From: Palleronia sp. THAF1
Lineage (GTDB): Bacteria > Pseudomonadota > Alphaproteobacteria > Rhodobacterales > Rhodobacteraceae
DNA length: 64,000 bases
Direction: 5' to 3'
Assembly (NCBI RefSeq): GCF_009363795.1
Contig: NZ_CP045420.1
Span: forward strand, 2,709,001 to 2,773,000
Part shown: piece by piece, positions 35,107 to 44,621 of the stretch
Layout: each line of letters opens with the position of its first letter
Position numbering within the stretch: the stretch's first letter is position 1
Position numbers and translations under genes: made by a program
The notes under the pieces: model-generated
The model's database searches: none
The model's input: the letters and a program-made list of their open reading frames with translations, nothing else
Told to the model about the DNA's origin: nothing

Positions 35107-36759
35107 ATGACCGATACGGCGCGCGAAGCCATGGAATACGATGTCGTGATCGTCGGAGCGGGGCCGTCCGGCCTGTCCGCCGCGATCCGTTTGAAGCAGC
35201 TGGACCCCGAACGCTCGGTCGTGGTGCTGGAAAAGGGATCGGAAGTCGGTGCGCATATCCTGTCGGGCGCAGTGCTGGACCCGGTGGGTCTAAACGCGCT
35301 GATTCCCGACTGGAAAGACAAGGGCGCACCGCTGAACACCCCCGTGAAGTCCGACAAGTTCTTCTACCTGGGCGAGTCCGGCAAGGTATCGGTCCCCACC
35401 AAGCTGATGCCGCCGCTGATGAACAACCACGGCAACTACATCGTCTCCATGGGCAACGTCTGCCGTTGGCTGGCCGAACAGGCCGAAGAGCTGGGCGTCG
35501 AGATCTTCCCCGGTATGGCCTGCTCTGAATTGGTCTACGACGAGGCGGGCAACGTGAAGGGCGTCGTCGCCGGTGAGTTCGGCATCTCGCCCGACGGCAC
35601 CAAGGGCGACGGGTATGAGCCGGGCATGGAGCTTCACGGCAAGTATGTGATGCTGGGCGAAGGCGTGCGCGGATCTCTGTCCAAGCAGGTTATCGAGAAG
35701 TTCGATCTGGCCACCGACAGCGATGTGCAGAAGTACGGCCTTGGCATGAAAGAGCTGTGGGAGGTCGATCCCGAAAAGCACCGCGAAGGCGCGGTTGTTC
35801 ACACAATGGGCTGGCCTCTGGGCAATTCTGCTGGTGGTGGCTCGTTTATTTACCACCTAGAGAACAATCAGGTTTACGTGGGCTTCGTGGTCCACCTTGG
35901 CTATGCCAACCCCCACGTGAACCCCTACCTCGCGTTTCAACAGTTCAAGCACCATCCTTACGTCAAAGAGTTGCTTCAGGGCGCCAAGCGCGTCAGCTAC
36001 GGCGCGCGTGCGATCACCGAAGGCGGCTGGCAGTCTCTGCCCAAGACCGCCTTCCCCGGCGGCGTGCTGCTGGGCTGTGCGGCGGGCATGGTCAACGTCC
36101 CGCGCATCAAGGGCAACCACAACGCAATGCTGTCCGGCAAGTCTGCCGCCGAGGCCGCGCATCAGGCGATCGAGGCCGGGCGTCAGTCCGACGTTCTGGA
36201 AAGCTACGACCGCGACGTGCGCGAAGGCCCCATCGGCAAGGACCTCAAGCCCGTGCGCAACGTGAAGCCCATGTGGTCGAAGTACGGTCTACAGGCTTCC
36301 TTGGCGCTGGGTGGTCTGGATATGTGGACCAACACGCTTGGCTTTTCGCTGTTCGGCACGATGAAGCACGGCAAGACGGATGCAGAGGCGACCGAACCTG
36401 CGGACAAGCACAAGGTCATCGACTACCCCAAGCCCGACGGCAAACTGTCTTTCGACCGGCTGACCAACGTGTCCTTCGCCAACACCAACCATGACGAGAA
36501 CCAGCCCGCGCACCTTAAGCTGAAGGATGCGGACGTGCCTGTGCAGGTCAACCTGCCGAAATATGCGGGCCTGTCCCAACGCTACTGCCCGGCGGGCGTC
36601 TACGAGTTCGTGAAGGACGACAAGTCGGGCGAGGATCGCTTCGTCATCAACTTCCAGAACTGCGTCCACTGCAAGACCTGCGACATTAAGGATCCCAGCC
36701 AGAACATCGTCTGGACCACGCCGCAGGGTGGTGACGGGCCGAACTACCCGAACATGTGA
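35107..36759 (+). CDS. Electron-transfer flavoprotein:ubiquinone oxidoreductase
   Basis: 550-residue membrane-associated FAD and 4Fe-4S enzyme that passes electrons from ETF (fatty- and amino-acid oxidation) to ubiquinone. The FAD motif DVVIVGAGPSGLSAAIRL begins at residue 14, the quinone-binding region follows, and the C-terminal ferredoxin-like cluster has CPAGVYEF, then CVHCKTCDIKDPSQNIVW. Length and the terminal GPNYPNM match the family. A GC-rich hairpin follows the stop. Confidence 0.96.
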   Translation: MTDTAREAMEYDVVIVGAGPSGLSAAIRLKQLDPERSVVVLEKGSEVGAHILSGAVLDPVGLNALIPDWKDKGAPLNTPVKSDKFFYLGESGKVSVPTKLMPPLMNNHGNYIVSMGNVCRWLAEQAEELGVEIFPGMACSELVYDEAGNVKGVVAGEFGISPDGTKGDGYEPGMELHGKYVMLGEGVRGSLSKQVIEKFDLATDSDVQKYGLGMKELWEVDPEKHREGAVVHTMGWPLGNSAGGGSFIYHLENNQVYVGFVVHLGYANPHVNPYLAFQQFKHHPYVKELLQGAKRVSYGARAITEGGWQSLPKTAFPGGVLLGCAAGMVNVPRIKGNHNAMLSGKSAAEAAHQAIEAGRQSDVLESYDRDVREGPIGKDLKPVRNVKPMWSKYGLQASLALGGLDMWTNTLGFSLFGTMKHGKTDAEATEPADKHKVIDYPKPDGKLSFDRLTNVSFANTNHDENQPAHLKLKDADVPVQVNLPKYAGLSQRYCPAGVYEFVKDDKSGEDRFVINFQNCVHCKTCDIKDPSQNIVWTTPQGGDGPNYPNM

Positions 36760-36765
36760 CGAAAC

Positions 36766-36789
36766 GGGGCGGCACATCGTTGCCGCCCC
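36766..36789 (+). terminator. GC hairpin after ETF-QO gene
   Basis: Perfect nine-base stem GGGGCGGCA/TGCCGCCCC with a six-base loop, seven bases after the stop. No immediate T run, so it is a weak intrinsic-terminator candidate. Confidence 0.5.
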
Positions 36790-36851
36790 CGATTGCCCTT
36801 TGGCGGGGCGCAAACTACCCTTCTGTCCGTCTGACCCATGAAGGACCGCGC

Positions 36852-38540
36852 ATGATCCGCCCTCTGCTGTTGGCTGCCAGCCTCGTCGCCGCCCTTCCCG
36901 CATACGCCCGAGAGAACGCAGGGGCCTATCTTGCGGGCCGCGCTGCGCAGATCGAGAACGATTTCGAAGCGACCAGCCGCTACCTGGCGGAAGCCCTGCA
37001 AGACGACAGTCTGAACCCGATGATGATGGAGACGCTCGTGGGCGCCTACATCTCCTTGCTGGAGATGGACGCCGCAGAGGACGTCGCAACCGATCTGACG
37101 CAGGCGGAAGTGCAAAGCCAGATCGCCGCGCTCGCCCTGTTCGCCGTGCCTGCAAAGGCGCGGAACTGGGCGGACATCCTCAACGAATTCGACGCAGGGC
37201 TCACCGTCGCGCCCCTGTTCGACGGCGTGGTCCGCGCCTTTGCGCTCTTGGGCGATGGTCGCGTGGAAGAGGCTTTGGCACAGTTGCAGGCCGTGCAGAA
37301 CGCCCCCGGCACCCGCGCCTTCGGCGTCTATTACAGCGCCCTCGCCTTGGCCCAGCTTGGCCGTTTCGATGAAGCCGCGACCCTGCTCGACGAAGAAGAT
37401 GAATTGCGGCTGACCCGCCGCGGTGTGCGCGCTCAGGCAGAGATCCTGTCGAACGTCGGCCGTAACGACGATGCGCGCGCCGTGCTGCTGGAAGAGACAA
37501 GTGGCAACCTGGATGAAACGCTGAACGCTATCGCGGCGCGTCTGGATGCCGGAGAGACCTTGCCGCTGACCATCGCCCCCGATCCGCAGGCCGCCATCGC
37601 CGAAATCGCCTTCGATATCGCCAACACAATTGTCGGCGAAACCGCTCCCAGCTACGCGCTGCTCTACACCCGCATCGCCGAATACCTGCGCCCCGGCCAT
37701 CCAGAGGCGAGCCTTCTGTCCGCGCTGCTACTGGAAGACATGCAACAGTACGATCTGGCCATCGAAACCTATGGCCGCGTTCCCACCGATGATGTGACCT
37801 ACGTGACCGCCCAGCTTGGCCGCGCCGAAGTCATGCGCGAAGCGGGCCGGGCAGAGGCCGGGATCGACGCGATTCGCGCTTTGGCGGAAGACTTCCCGAA
37901 CAACGCCCTGATCCACATCACGCTGGGCGACGCCCTGCGCGAAGACGGCGCCTACGCAGAGGCCGAAGCCGCCTACAACGATGCCGTCGCTCTGTTCGAA
38001 GGGGACTCTGCCGCACAGTGGATCGTCTATTTCGCCCGCGCCATCGTGCGCGAACGCCAAGACGACTGGGACGCGGCAGAGGATGATTTCCAGAAGGCGC
38101 TGGAACTGTCACCGGGCCGCGCGACCGTGCTGAACTATTTGGGCTACTCGCTGATCGAGCGGCAGGAGCGTTTGGACGAAGCGCTGGTCATGATCCAGGA
38201 GGCCGTCGCCGCCGCTCCGAATTCCGGCCCTATTGTCGATAGCCTTGGCTGGGCGTTCTACCGCCTTGGCCGCTACGCGGAAGCCGTCGAACCGATGGAG
38301 CGCGCGGTCGAGCTGATGCCCGTGGACCCGGTCGTGAACGATCACTTGGGCGACGTGCTCTGGGCCGTGGGCCGCGAGTTGGAAGCCCGGTTCCAATGGC
38401 AGCGTGCGCTGAGCTTTGTCGAAAACGACGAGAATGAAGAGGTCGATCCCGACCGCATCCGCCGCAAGCTGGAGGTCGGGTTGGACGCGGTTCTGGAAGA
38501 AGAAGGCGCACCGCCCCTGCGGATGGCCGATGGCGGCTGA
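36852..38540 (+). CDS. Exported tetratricopeptide repeat protein
   Basis: 562 residues. A signal peptide ends near AYAR (residue 20). At least eight TPR-like helical pairs follow, clearest at about 370-530 (WDAAEDDFQKALELSPGRATVLNYLGYSL, then DSLGWAFYRLGRYAEAVEPMERAVELMPVDP-type units). It is probably a periplasmic scaffold; no specific partner can be named. The ATG at 36852 follows AAGGA by seven bases. It overlaps ispE by 11 bases, an arrangement common in Rhodobacterales. Confidence 0.87.
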   Translation: MIRPLLLAASLVAALPAYARENAGAYLAGRAAQIENDFEATSRYLAEALQDDSLNPMMMETLVGAYISLLEMDAAEDVATDLTQAEVQSQIAALALFAVPAKARNWADILNEFDAGLTVAPLFDGVVRAFALLGDGRVEEALAQLQAVQNAPGTRAFGVYYSALALAQLGRFDEAATLLDEEDELRLTRRGVRAQAEILSNVGRNDDARAVLLEETSGNLDETLNAIAARLDAGETLPLTIAPDPQAAIAEIAFDIANTIVGETAPSYALLYTRIAEYLRPGHPEASLLSALLLEDMQQYDLAIETYGRVPTDDVTYVTAQLGRAEVMREAGRAEAGIDAIRALAEDFPNNALIHITLGDALREDGAYAEAEAAYNDAVALFEGDSAAQWIVYFARAIVRERQDDWDAAEDDFQKALELSPGRATVLNYLGYSLIERQERLDEALVMIQEAVAAAPNSGPIVDSLGWAFYRLGRYAEAVEPMERAVELMPVDPVVNDHLGDVLWAVGRELEARFQWQRALSFVENDENEEVDPDRIRRKLEVGLDAVLEEEGAPPLRMADGG

Positions 38541-39354
38541 GGCCTTCGCGCCCGCCAAGATCAACCTTGCGCTGCATGTGATCGGTCGCCGAGACGATGG
38601 CTATCATCTGATGGAGTCGATCGTGGTCTTCGCCGATGTGGGCGATTGGGTCAAAATTCACGCCGCGCCGGACTGGTCGCTGAACATCAATGGGCCCTTC
38701 GCCCACGGTCTTTCGACCACCGACAACCTGTGCCTCAGCGCTGCTCGTCTGACCGCAGGGCCACCCGCTGCGCTGACCCTCACGAAGAACCTGCCCGTCG
38801 CCTCGGGAATCGGAGGAGGCTCTGCCGACGCTGCTGCCACCCTGCATGCGCTGCGTGCCATGGATGGCCGCGCGCTTCCCGTTGACGTGCTGCACCTTGG
38901 CGCTGACGTGCCGGTTTGCTTGGCCGGCAAGCCCGCGCTGATGAAAGGGATCGGAGAGCACCTATCACCATTGCCCCCGCTTCCCGAAGCGCACCTGTGC
39001 CTCGTGAACCCCGGCATCGCTGTCTCTACGCCGCAGGTCTTTGCCGCGCTGGACAGTCGCGACAACCCGGCCTTGCCTGCTGTTACAGACTGGCCGGATC
39101 TGCCTGCCTTTACCGATTGGCTCCTAGGCACCCGCAACGATCTTGAACGCCCGGCCTGCGCCATTGCACCCGTTATCGGGACGGTACTGGACAGGATTGC
39201 CGACACCGTTGGTTGCCGCCTCGCCCGCATGTCCGGCTCGGGTGCAACCTGTTTCGGTCTTTACGCCACAGCCGAAAACGCCAAAAGCGCCGCAGAGAAG
39301 ATCAAATCGGATTACTCCGACTGGTGGGTCACAGCAGCCGCTATTCGCGCCTGA
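38530..39354 (+). CDS. ispE: 4-diphosphocytidyl-2-C-methyl-D-erythritol kinase
   Basis: 274-residue GHMP kinase of the MEP pathway supplying IPP and DMAPP for quinones, carotenoids and bacteriochlorophyll. It shows APAKINLALHVIGRRDDGYH at the N-terminus, the ATP-binding PVASGIGGGSADAAATL near residue 93 and the C-terminal MSGSGATCFGLY. Translation is coupled to the upstream TPR gene. Confidence 0.96.
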   Translation: MAAEAFAPAKINLALHVIGRRDDGYHLMESIVVFADVGDWVKIHAAPDWSLNINGPFAHGLSTTDNLCLSAARLTAGPPAALTLTKNLPVASGIGGGSADAAATLHALRAMDGRALPVDVLHLGADVPVCLAGKPALMKGIGEHLSPLPPLPEAHLCLVNPGIAVSTPQVFAALDSRDNPALPAVTDWPDLPAFTDWLLGTRNDLERPACAIAPVIGTVLDRIADTVGCRLARMSGSGATCFGLYATAENAKSAAEKIKSDYSDWWVTAAAIRA

Positions 39355-39361
39355 CTCTGCT

Positions 39362-39390
39362 CTTCTTTGTTTTCAAGAATGCTCAAATCC
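39362..39390 (-). repeat. Gene-end repeat copy 3 (behind polyprenyl synthase)
   Basis: The plus strand reads CTTCTTTGTTTTC, then AAGAATGCTCAAATCC. It lies just after the stop of the minus-strand polyprenyl synthase gene. CTTCTTTGTTTTC is identical in the copy at 57434, and the whole aligns with the CTTCATCGTT copies at 9401 and 14831. Confidence 0.55.
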
Positions 39391-39402
39391 CGTCGGGCAA
39401 GG

Positions 39403-40377
39403 TCAGCGCAACCGCGCCACGACGTAATCCGCCAGATCCCGCAGCATGTCGCGCAGGGGCGCGTCCGGCAGATCGGCCAGCGCCGCTTTCGCCGTCTCGG
39501 CCCAGTCGACGGCTGTCGCACGCGTGCTGTCCAGTGCACCCGTCTCGGCCAGCAACACCGCGGCCCGCTCCAGATCCGCGTCTTTCTGCACGCCCTTGCC
39601 GATGGTGCGGGTCCAGAAATCGCGGTCGGACGCCGCCACCGCGCGGATGATCGGCAGGGTCATCTTGCGCTCACGGAAGTCGTCACCAACGCCTTTGCCG
39701 GTGCCGTCCATCCAGTCGATCACGTCGTCGGCCATCTGGAACGCGATGCCCAGCGCGTCGCCGTAGGTGTGTAGCGCCTGAACATTGTCCTCTGGCGCGC
39801 CCGCAATCACGCCGCCGACTTCCGTCGCCGCAGAGAACAGCGCAGCCGTCTTGCCGCGCACGATCCGCAGGTAGGTGTCTTCGGTCGTGGCAAGATTCGC
39901 CATGGCGGTCAGCTGCAGCACCTCGCCCTCGGCGATCGTCGCCGCTGCGTTGGCCAGGATATCCAGCACTCGGATCGAGCCCGTTTCGACCATCAGTTGG
40001 AACGATCGCGCGAAAAGGTAGTCGCCCACCAACACGCTGGATTTATTGTCCCACAGCAAATTTGCCGTGGGCCGTCCGCGACGTTCGTTCGATTCATCCA
40101 CCACGTCGTCGTGCAACAGCGTCGCCGTGTGAATGAACTCTACCGTCGCGGCCAGATGTACGTCGAAGGGGCCGGGGTAGCCCATCAGCCGCGCGCTGGC
40201 GAGCGTCAGCATCGGGCGGATGCGCTTGCCGCCGCCGCCCACCAGATGCTGCGTCACCTCTGGAATGCGCGGCGCATTCTCGGACGCCATGCGCGCGCGT
40301 ATCAGCGCGTCGACCTCGGCCAGCGGTTCGGCCAGCGCTTGCGCCAGGCGTTCGTGCGGTTTGATCTGCTTGTCCAT
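39403..40377 (-). CDS. Long-chain polyprenyl diphosphate synthase (ubiquinone side chain)
   Basis: 324-residue trans-prenyltransferase. DDVVD near residue 90 and DDVID near residue 217 are the two aspartate-rich motifs, and GGGGKRIRPMLTLASARLMG is the IPP-binding stretch. The residues before the first motif (FIHTATLLHDD) are small, as in octa/decaprenyl synthases rather than GGPP synthase, so it most likely makes the ubiquinone tail; ubiquinone-10 is usual in this group. It is separate from crtE. The start MDKQIKPHERL at 40377 gives the normal length. Confidence 0.92.
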   Translation of the reverse strand: MDKQIKPHERLAQALAEPLAEVDALIRARMASENAPRIPEVTQHLVGGGGKRIRPMLTLASARLMGYPGPFDVHLAATVEFIHTATLLHDDVVDESNERRGRPTANLLWDNKSSVLVGDYLFARSFQLMVETGSIRVLDILANAAATIAEGEVLQLTAMANLATTEDTYLRIVRGKTAALFSAATEVGGVIAGAPEDNVQALHTYGDALGIAFQMADDVIDWMDGTGKGVGDDFRERKMTLPIIRAVAASDRDFWTRTIGKGVQKDADLERAAVLLAETGALDSTRATAVDWAETAKAALADLPDAPLRDMLRDLADYVVARLR

Positions 40378-40423
40378 CCGCGCCCCCTTTCCCCCATCGC
40401 CCGCAACGCCTAGCGTCCGCGCC

Positions 40424-40639
40424 ATGAAGGAACTCATGCGATCCAACGATCCGACGGCCATTGCGTTCGCCAAGGCCCTCTTGTCCGGCGAGGGGATAGA
40501 GGTGTTCGAACTGGACGTCCATACAAGCGTGCTGGAAGGCTCTATCGGCATTTTGCCGCGCCGCCTGATGGTCGCCGACCGCGATCATTTTCTGGCCGTC
40601 GCCACGTTGCGGGACAACGATGTCGACCAAGGATACTGA
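40424..40639 (+). CDS. DUF2007-type small protein
   Basis: 71 residues: KELMRSNDPTAIAFAKALLSGEGIEVFELDVHTS then a central SIGILPRRLMVADRDH. It matches DUF2007, putative small signal-transducing or metal-binding proteins of unknown function. The last 20 bases overlap the methyltransferase start. It diverges from the polyprenyl synthase gene. Confidence 0.85.
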   Translation: MKELMRSNDPTAIAFAKALLSGEGIEVFELDVHTSVLEGSIGILPRRLMVADRDHFLAVATLRDNDVDQGY

Positions 40640-41378
40640 CACCACCACCGATGCCTTTCTGAACGGACGGCTACGCCTGATCCAGCCTGTCAGCGGCTAT
40701 CGCGCGGGGTCCGACCCGGTCTTGCTGGCCGCCTGCGTTCCGGCCCGTGCGGGCCAATCGGTGCTGGACGTCGGCTGCGGCGCCGGCGCGGCTGCGCTGT
40801 GCCTGGCCGCGCGCGTGCCGGGGCTGCACGTGTCTGGGATCGAGGTGCAGGCGCGCTACGCCGATCTCGCCGGGCAGAACGCCGCATTGAACGCTATCGA
40901 AGCCACCATTTATCACGCAGACATCGCCCATATGTCGCCCGCGCTAAGACAGACGCGATTCGATCACGTTCTGACGAATCCCCCCTATTTCGACAGGCGC
41001 AGCGGCTCAGCGTCCCCCGATGTCTTACGCGAAACCGCTTTGGGAGAGGCGCTGTCGCTGACCGACTGGATCACCATCGCCGCGCGACGGGTTGCGCCAC
41101 GCGGCACGTTGACCGTGATACAGAAAGCCGGCCGCTTGCCCGATCTGCTGACCGCATTGGGGCCTGTGGTCGGTAGCTTGGCGGTCCTGCCGATCCAGCC
41201 AAGGGACAGCCGCGACGCGACTCTCGTGATCGCACAGGGCATTAAAGGAGGGCGCGCACCCGCGCGTTTGTTACCCCCGATGATTCTCCACGACGCGCAC
41301 GGTTTCACCCCAGCCGCCGACGCCGTTCTGCGCGAAACGGCATCAATCCGCCTGTTTCCGCAGCGCAGCACGCAATAA
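40620..41378 (+). CDS. tRNA1(Val) (adenine37-N6)-methyltransferase family (TrmN6-like)
   Basis: 252-residue class I SAM methyltransferase. The SAM motif VLDVGCGAGAAALCLAAR is near residue 49 and the amino-methylating catalytic tetrapeptide NPPY near residue 120, within HVLTNPPYFDRR. These are characteristic of TrmN6, which modifies A37 of tRNA-Val; other N6-adenine or glutamine targets cannot be excluded. Coupled to DUF2007. Confidence 0.88.
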   Translation: MSTKDTDTTTDAFLNGRLRLIQPVSGYRAGSDPVLLAACVPARAGQSVLDVGCGAGAAALCLAARVPGLHVSGIEVQARYADLAGQNAALNAIEATIYHADIAHMSPALRQTRFDHVLTNPPYFDRRSGSASPDVLRETALGEALSLTDWITIAARRVAPRGTLTVIQKAGRLPDLLTALGPVVGSLAVLPIQPRDSRDATLVIAQGIKGGRAPARLLPPMILHDAHGFTPAADAVLRETASIRLFPQRSTQ

Positions 41379-41458
41379 TCCTTACATTCTGTAACGCGTA
41401 GATGACAGAAGCGAAAATCGTTCCTACGTTGAAAGTCTCAACCAACAGGAGGTGACGC

Positions 41459-41623
41459 ATGTCCATGAGCTCTCACGTTCAGGAACTTCGCAAGAAGCAT
41501 TTGGCTCTCTCATCGCAGGTCGAACAGGCACAACGCAGCCCGTCGACCGATGATCTGGAAATCCGGGCCCTGAAACGCGAAAAGCTGCGCCTCAAGGAAG
41601 AAATCACGCGTCTGACGCACTGA
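41459..41623 (+). CDS. DUF465/YdcH-like small coiled-coil protein
   Basis: 54 residues starting MSMSSHVQELRKKHLALSSQ and ending RLKEEITRLTH, matching the YdcH/DUF465 family of short helical-hairpin proteins of unknown function. AGGAGGTG seven bases before the ATG is nearly the full anti-16S sequence, so it should be highly translated. A strong terminator follows at once. Confidence 0.9.
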   Translation: MSMSSHVQELRKKHLALSSQVEQAQRSPSTDDLEIRALKREKLRLKEEITRLTH

Positions 41624-41643
41624 TCCGGCCCGCCGGAAACGCG

Positions 41644-41676
41644 AAAGGCCGGTGCATCATGCACCGGCCTTTTTTG
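41644..41676 (+). terminator. Intrinsic terminator after DUF465 gene
   Basis: Perfect 11-base stem AGGCCGGTGCA/TGCACCGGCCT (41646-41656 with 41660-41670) and TCA loop, followed by TTTTTG. It sits between convergent genes; the A run on the left is short, so it mainly serves the plus strand. Confidence 0.9.
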
Positions 41677-41693
41677 TTGGTCACAGCAGTGCA

Positions 41694-42416
41694 TCAGGCG
41701 AAGTACTGGCCGCCGTTTGCGCTAATCGTGGCACCCGTGATGAAGCCCGCGTCGTCAGAGGTCAGGAACGCCACGCAGCGCGCGATTTCCTCAGCCTCGC
41801 CCAGACGGCCAACGGGGATCTGCGCGATGATGGATTCGCGCACCTTTTCTGGCACGGCCATGACCATATCGGTCGCGATGTAGCCCGGGCAGACGGCGTT
41901 CACGGTAATGCCCTTCTTGGCCCCCTCCTGCGCCAGCGACTTGGTGAAGCCCAGATCGCCCGCCTTCGACGCGGCATAGTTGGCTTGTGCGAACTGCCCC
42001 TTCTGTCCGTTGATCGAACTGATCGTGACGATTCGCCCGAACTCACGCTCACGCATGCCGTTCCAGACGTTGTGGGTCATGTTGAACACGCCGGTCAGGT
42101 TCGTGTTGATGACGTCATGCCACTGCTCCGGGGTCATCTTGTGAAACGGCGCGTCGCGGGTGATGCCCGCGTTGTTAACCAAGATGCCAACGCCGCCCAT
42201 GGCGTCTTCGACCTCGGCCACGCCCTTCTTGCAGGCGTCGTAATCGCCGACGTCGAACTTGAAGGTCTTGATGCCCGTCTCGTCGGTGAACTTGGCGGCG
42301 GCCTCGTCATTGCCGCCGTAGGTCGCGGCGACCTGATGGCCGGCCTCTTTCAAGGCCTTGGCGATGGCCGCGCCGATGCCGCGGCTGCCTCCGGTCACGA
42401 TGGCTGTTCGTCCCAT
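41694..42416 (-). CDS. phbB: Acetoacetyl-CoA reductase
   Basis: 240-residue NADPH-dependent short-chain dehydrogenase giving (R)-3-hydroxybutyryl-CoA for polyhydroxybutyrate. It has TGGSRGIGAAIA at the N-terminus, NNAG near residue 85, the catalytic Ser in ISSINGQKGQ near residue 138 and YAASK near residue 151. The residues after it (GQFAQANYAASKAG) are typical of PhaB rather than FabG. It is the last gene of the phaA-patatin-phbB row. Confidence 0.95.
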   Translation of the reverse strand: MGRTAIVTGGSRGIGAAIAKALKEAGHQVAATYGGNDEAAAKFTDETGIKTFKFDVGDYDACKKGVAEVEDAMGGVGILVNNAGITRDAPFHKMTPEQWHDVINTNLTGVFNMTHNVWNGMREREFGRIVTISSINGQKGQFAQANYAASKAGDLGFTKSLAQEGAKKGITVNAVCPGYIATDMVMAVPEKVRESIIAQIPVGRLGEAEEIARCVAFLTSDDAGFITGATISANGGQYFA

Positions 42417-42429
42417 GCTGTGCTCCTCC

Positions 42430-43281
42430 CTAGAGTCGTTGCAGGTTCTTGTTGTCTTTCAGAAAACGGCGGGCGTCTTCCTCTCCGATAGCCCAAGTCT
42501 CGCGCAGCTTGTCGGGGTCCGTAAAGTCGATCTTGTCGGCGGGCACCTCTTCCGAGGGCTGCACATAGGTCAACCGATCCTCTTGCGGCAGGTTTCGAAA
42601 GCGTTTGGTCAGCAGGATCAGCGTGCGCCCGGCGTCATCCTTGGGCAGCGGCGCCTGATCGGCCATCCCCGCATCGACAGCCGGCGCGCCGTCCCATTCG
42701 GGTGGGTCGAAGGCGGGCGGGATCGTGGCGGCGGCGCACACAAGGTCGGTCAGATCGCCCGCCCGCGCGGCAGCGTTCGCGTCGATCAGCTCTGCCGTCA
42801 GACCGGCCTTTTGCGCCCACTTCAGATGCGGGGTCGAGCGAACATTCGTGTCGGCAACATAAACCAGCGTCATCGCGGCGCCGCTTAGCTTCGGCCAATC
42901 GTAGTCCGGGGGGCGGGCCAAAAGGATGTGGAAGTCCGGCCCTTCGGCGATCAAGCCGTGCGCTTCAGTGTCGCCAAAGCAGTCTTCGACGATCCCGCGA
43001 TAGATTTGCTGGTGCGGCGAATTGCCGGTTTCATCATCAAAAGGTTCGTGAAGCGGCACGTTTCGGTCGTGGGCCGCGAAGGCTTCGATGAAGGTATCGC
43101 GCACGCGCGGCCCCCGGTTCGTTAGAAAGCCGCATCCGGTGCAGGCCCCGCCCGAAACGCCGGTGATGCGCTGCGGCGAGATCGGAACTTCCGCGCGCAG
43201 CACATCCATAAAACCGCCCTGCCACATGCAACGCGTTCCGCCGCCAGAGAAGACGACCTGATCGAAGAGCGTGTCCGGCAT
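42430..43281 (-). CDS. Patatin-like phospholipase between phaA and phbB
   Basis: 283-residue cytoplasmic acyl hydrolase. The oxyanion-hole segment is SGGGTRCMWQGG near residue 13, the nucleophile GVSGG near residue 42 (GxSxG), and the catalytic Asp lies in VDAGMADQAP near residue 208, a DAG variant of DGG. Patatins hydrolyse acyl esters. Its place between two PHB genes suggests a link to granules or membrane lipids, but this is inference. The start MPDTLFDQVVF at 43281 lies 34 bp after the phaA stop. Confidence 0.88.
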   Translation of the reverse strand: MPDTLFDQVVFSGGGTRCMWQGGFMDVLRAEVPISPQRITGVSGGACTGCGFLTNRGPRVRDTFIEAFAAHDRNVPLHEPFDDETGNSPHQQIYRGIVEDCFGDTEAHGLIAEGPDFHILLARPPDYDWPKLSGAAMTLVYVADTNVRSTPHLKWAQKAGLTAELIDANAAARAGDLTDLVCAAATIPPAFDPPEWDGAPAVDAGMADQAPLPKDDAGRTLILLTKRFRNLPQEDRLTYVQPSEEVPADKIDFTDPDKLRETWAIGEEDARRFLKDNKNLQRL

Positions 43282-43314
43282 GGTTGCGCCGCGCACGGGG
43301 CGCGGCGCGCTCCC

Positions 43315-44490
43315 TTAGCCGCGCTCGACGCACATGGCGACGCCCATGCCGCCACCGATGCACAGGGTCGCAAGACCCTTCTTCGCGCCACGACGCTTCA
43401 TCTCGAAAAGCAGCGTGTTCAGGACGCGGCAGCCAGAGGCACCGATTGGGTGGCCGATGGCAATCGCGCCGCCGTTGACGTTCACGATCTCGGGGTCCCA
43501 ACCCATGTCCTTGTTCACAGCACAGGCTTGTGCGGCGAAGGCTTCGTTGGCTTCTACAAGATCAAGATCAGAAGGCTTCCAACCGGCCATCTCCAGCGCC
43601 TTGCGGCTGGCGGGGATGGGGCCGGTGCCCATGATCGACGGGTCGAGACCGACGGTCGCGTAGGACACGATGCGCGCGAGGGGCTCGATCCCGCGCTTTT
43701 CCGCTTCCTCGACGGACATCAGCAGGGTCGCGGCAGCACCGTCGTTGATGCCGGACGCGTTGCCGGCGGTGACAGAGCCGTCCTTGGTGAAAGCAGGCCG
43801 CAGCTTGGCCATGCCCTCGACGGTCGCGCCATCACGGATGTGTTCGTCCTTGTCGACGATCACGTCGCCCTTGCGGGTCTGGATGGTGTAGGGAACGATT
43901 TCGTCCTGGAAACGACCCTCGGCGCGGGCCTTCTCGGCCTTGTTCTGCGAGTGGACGGCGAATTCGTCCTGTTGCTCGCGGCTAATCTGCCACTGCTCGG
44001 CTACGTTCTCGGCGGTCTGACCCATGTGGTAGCCGTTGAATGCGTCCCACAGACCGTCGCGGATCATCGAATCGATGAACTTCAGGTCGCCCATCTTGTG
44101 ACCCTTGCGCAGGTTGGCGACATGCGGGCTCATCGACATGTTTTCTTGCCCACCGGCGGCGACGATCTGCGCGTCGCCCAGACGGATGTGCTGTGCGCCC
44201 AGAGCCACGGCGCGCAGGCCCGAACCGCAGACCTGGTTGATGCTCCACGCAGCGGAACCAAGGGGAAGACCGGCGTTGACGTGTGCCTGACGGGCGGGGT
44301 TCTGGCCCTGACCGGCGGTCAGCACCTGGCCCAGAATGGTCTCCGACACATCGGCCTTGTCGACGCCCGCACGCTCGCAGATCGCCTCCAGAACCTTGGC
44401 CCCCATGTCGTGAGCGGGCACATCGGACAGGGCCCCATTGAAGGTGCCGACGGCGGTGCGGGCGGCGGATGCGATAACGACGTTGGTCAT
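43315..44490 (-). CDS. phaA: Acetyl-CoA acetyltransferase (beta-ketothiolase)
   Basis: 391-residue biosynthetic thiolase condensing two acetyl-CoA. The acylated Cys is in [11 protein letters not shown] near residue 88, the catalytic His in [16 protein letters not shown] near residue 347 and the second Cys in [10 protein letters not shown] near residue 377. The start [12 protein letters not shown] at 44490 removes 14 non-conserved residues. It begins the PHB unit; polymerase phaC is not in the window. Confidence 0.95.
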   Translation of the reverse strand: MTNVVIASAARTAVGTFNGALSDVPAHDMGAKVLEAICERAGVDKADVSETILGQVLTAGQGQNPARQAHVNAGLPLGSAAWSINQVCGSGLRAVALGAQHIRLGDAQIVAAGGQENMSMSPHVANLRKGHKMGDLKFIDSMIRDGLWDAFNGYHMGQTAENVAEQWQISREQQDEFAVHSQNKAEKARAEGRFQDEIVPYTIQTRKGDVIVDKDEHIRDGATVEGMAKLRPAFTKDGSVTAGNASGINDGAAATLLMSVEEAEKRGIEPLARIVSYATVGLDPSIMGTGPIPASRKALEMAGWKPSDLDLVEANEAFAAQACAVNKDMGWDPEIVNVNGGAIAIGHPIGASGCRVLNTLLFEMKRRGAKKGLATLCIGGGMGVAMCVERG

Positions 44491-44621
44491 GGTGGTCCCC
44501 TTCGGATTACAGCGGCGGATGCGCTGGGTCACATCTTAACTAAAACGAATTGTACGACCTTTCTACCCGAACCTCGGTAGGTGCCCGATAGTCGTAGAGT
44601 CCCAATGCCGAACTCAGGCCG

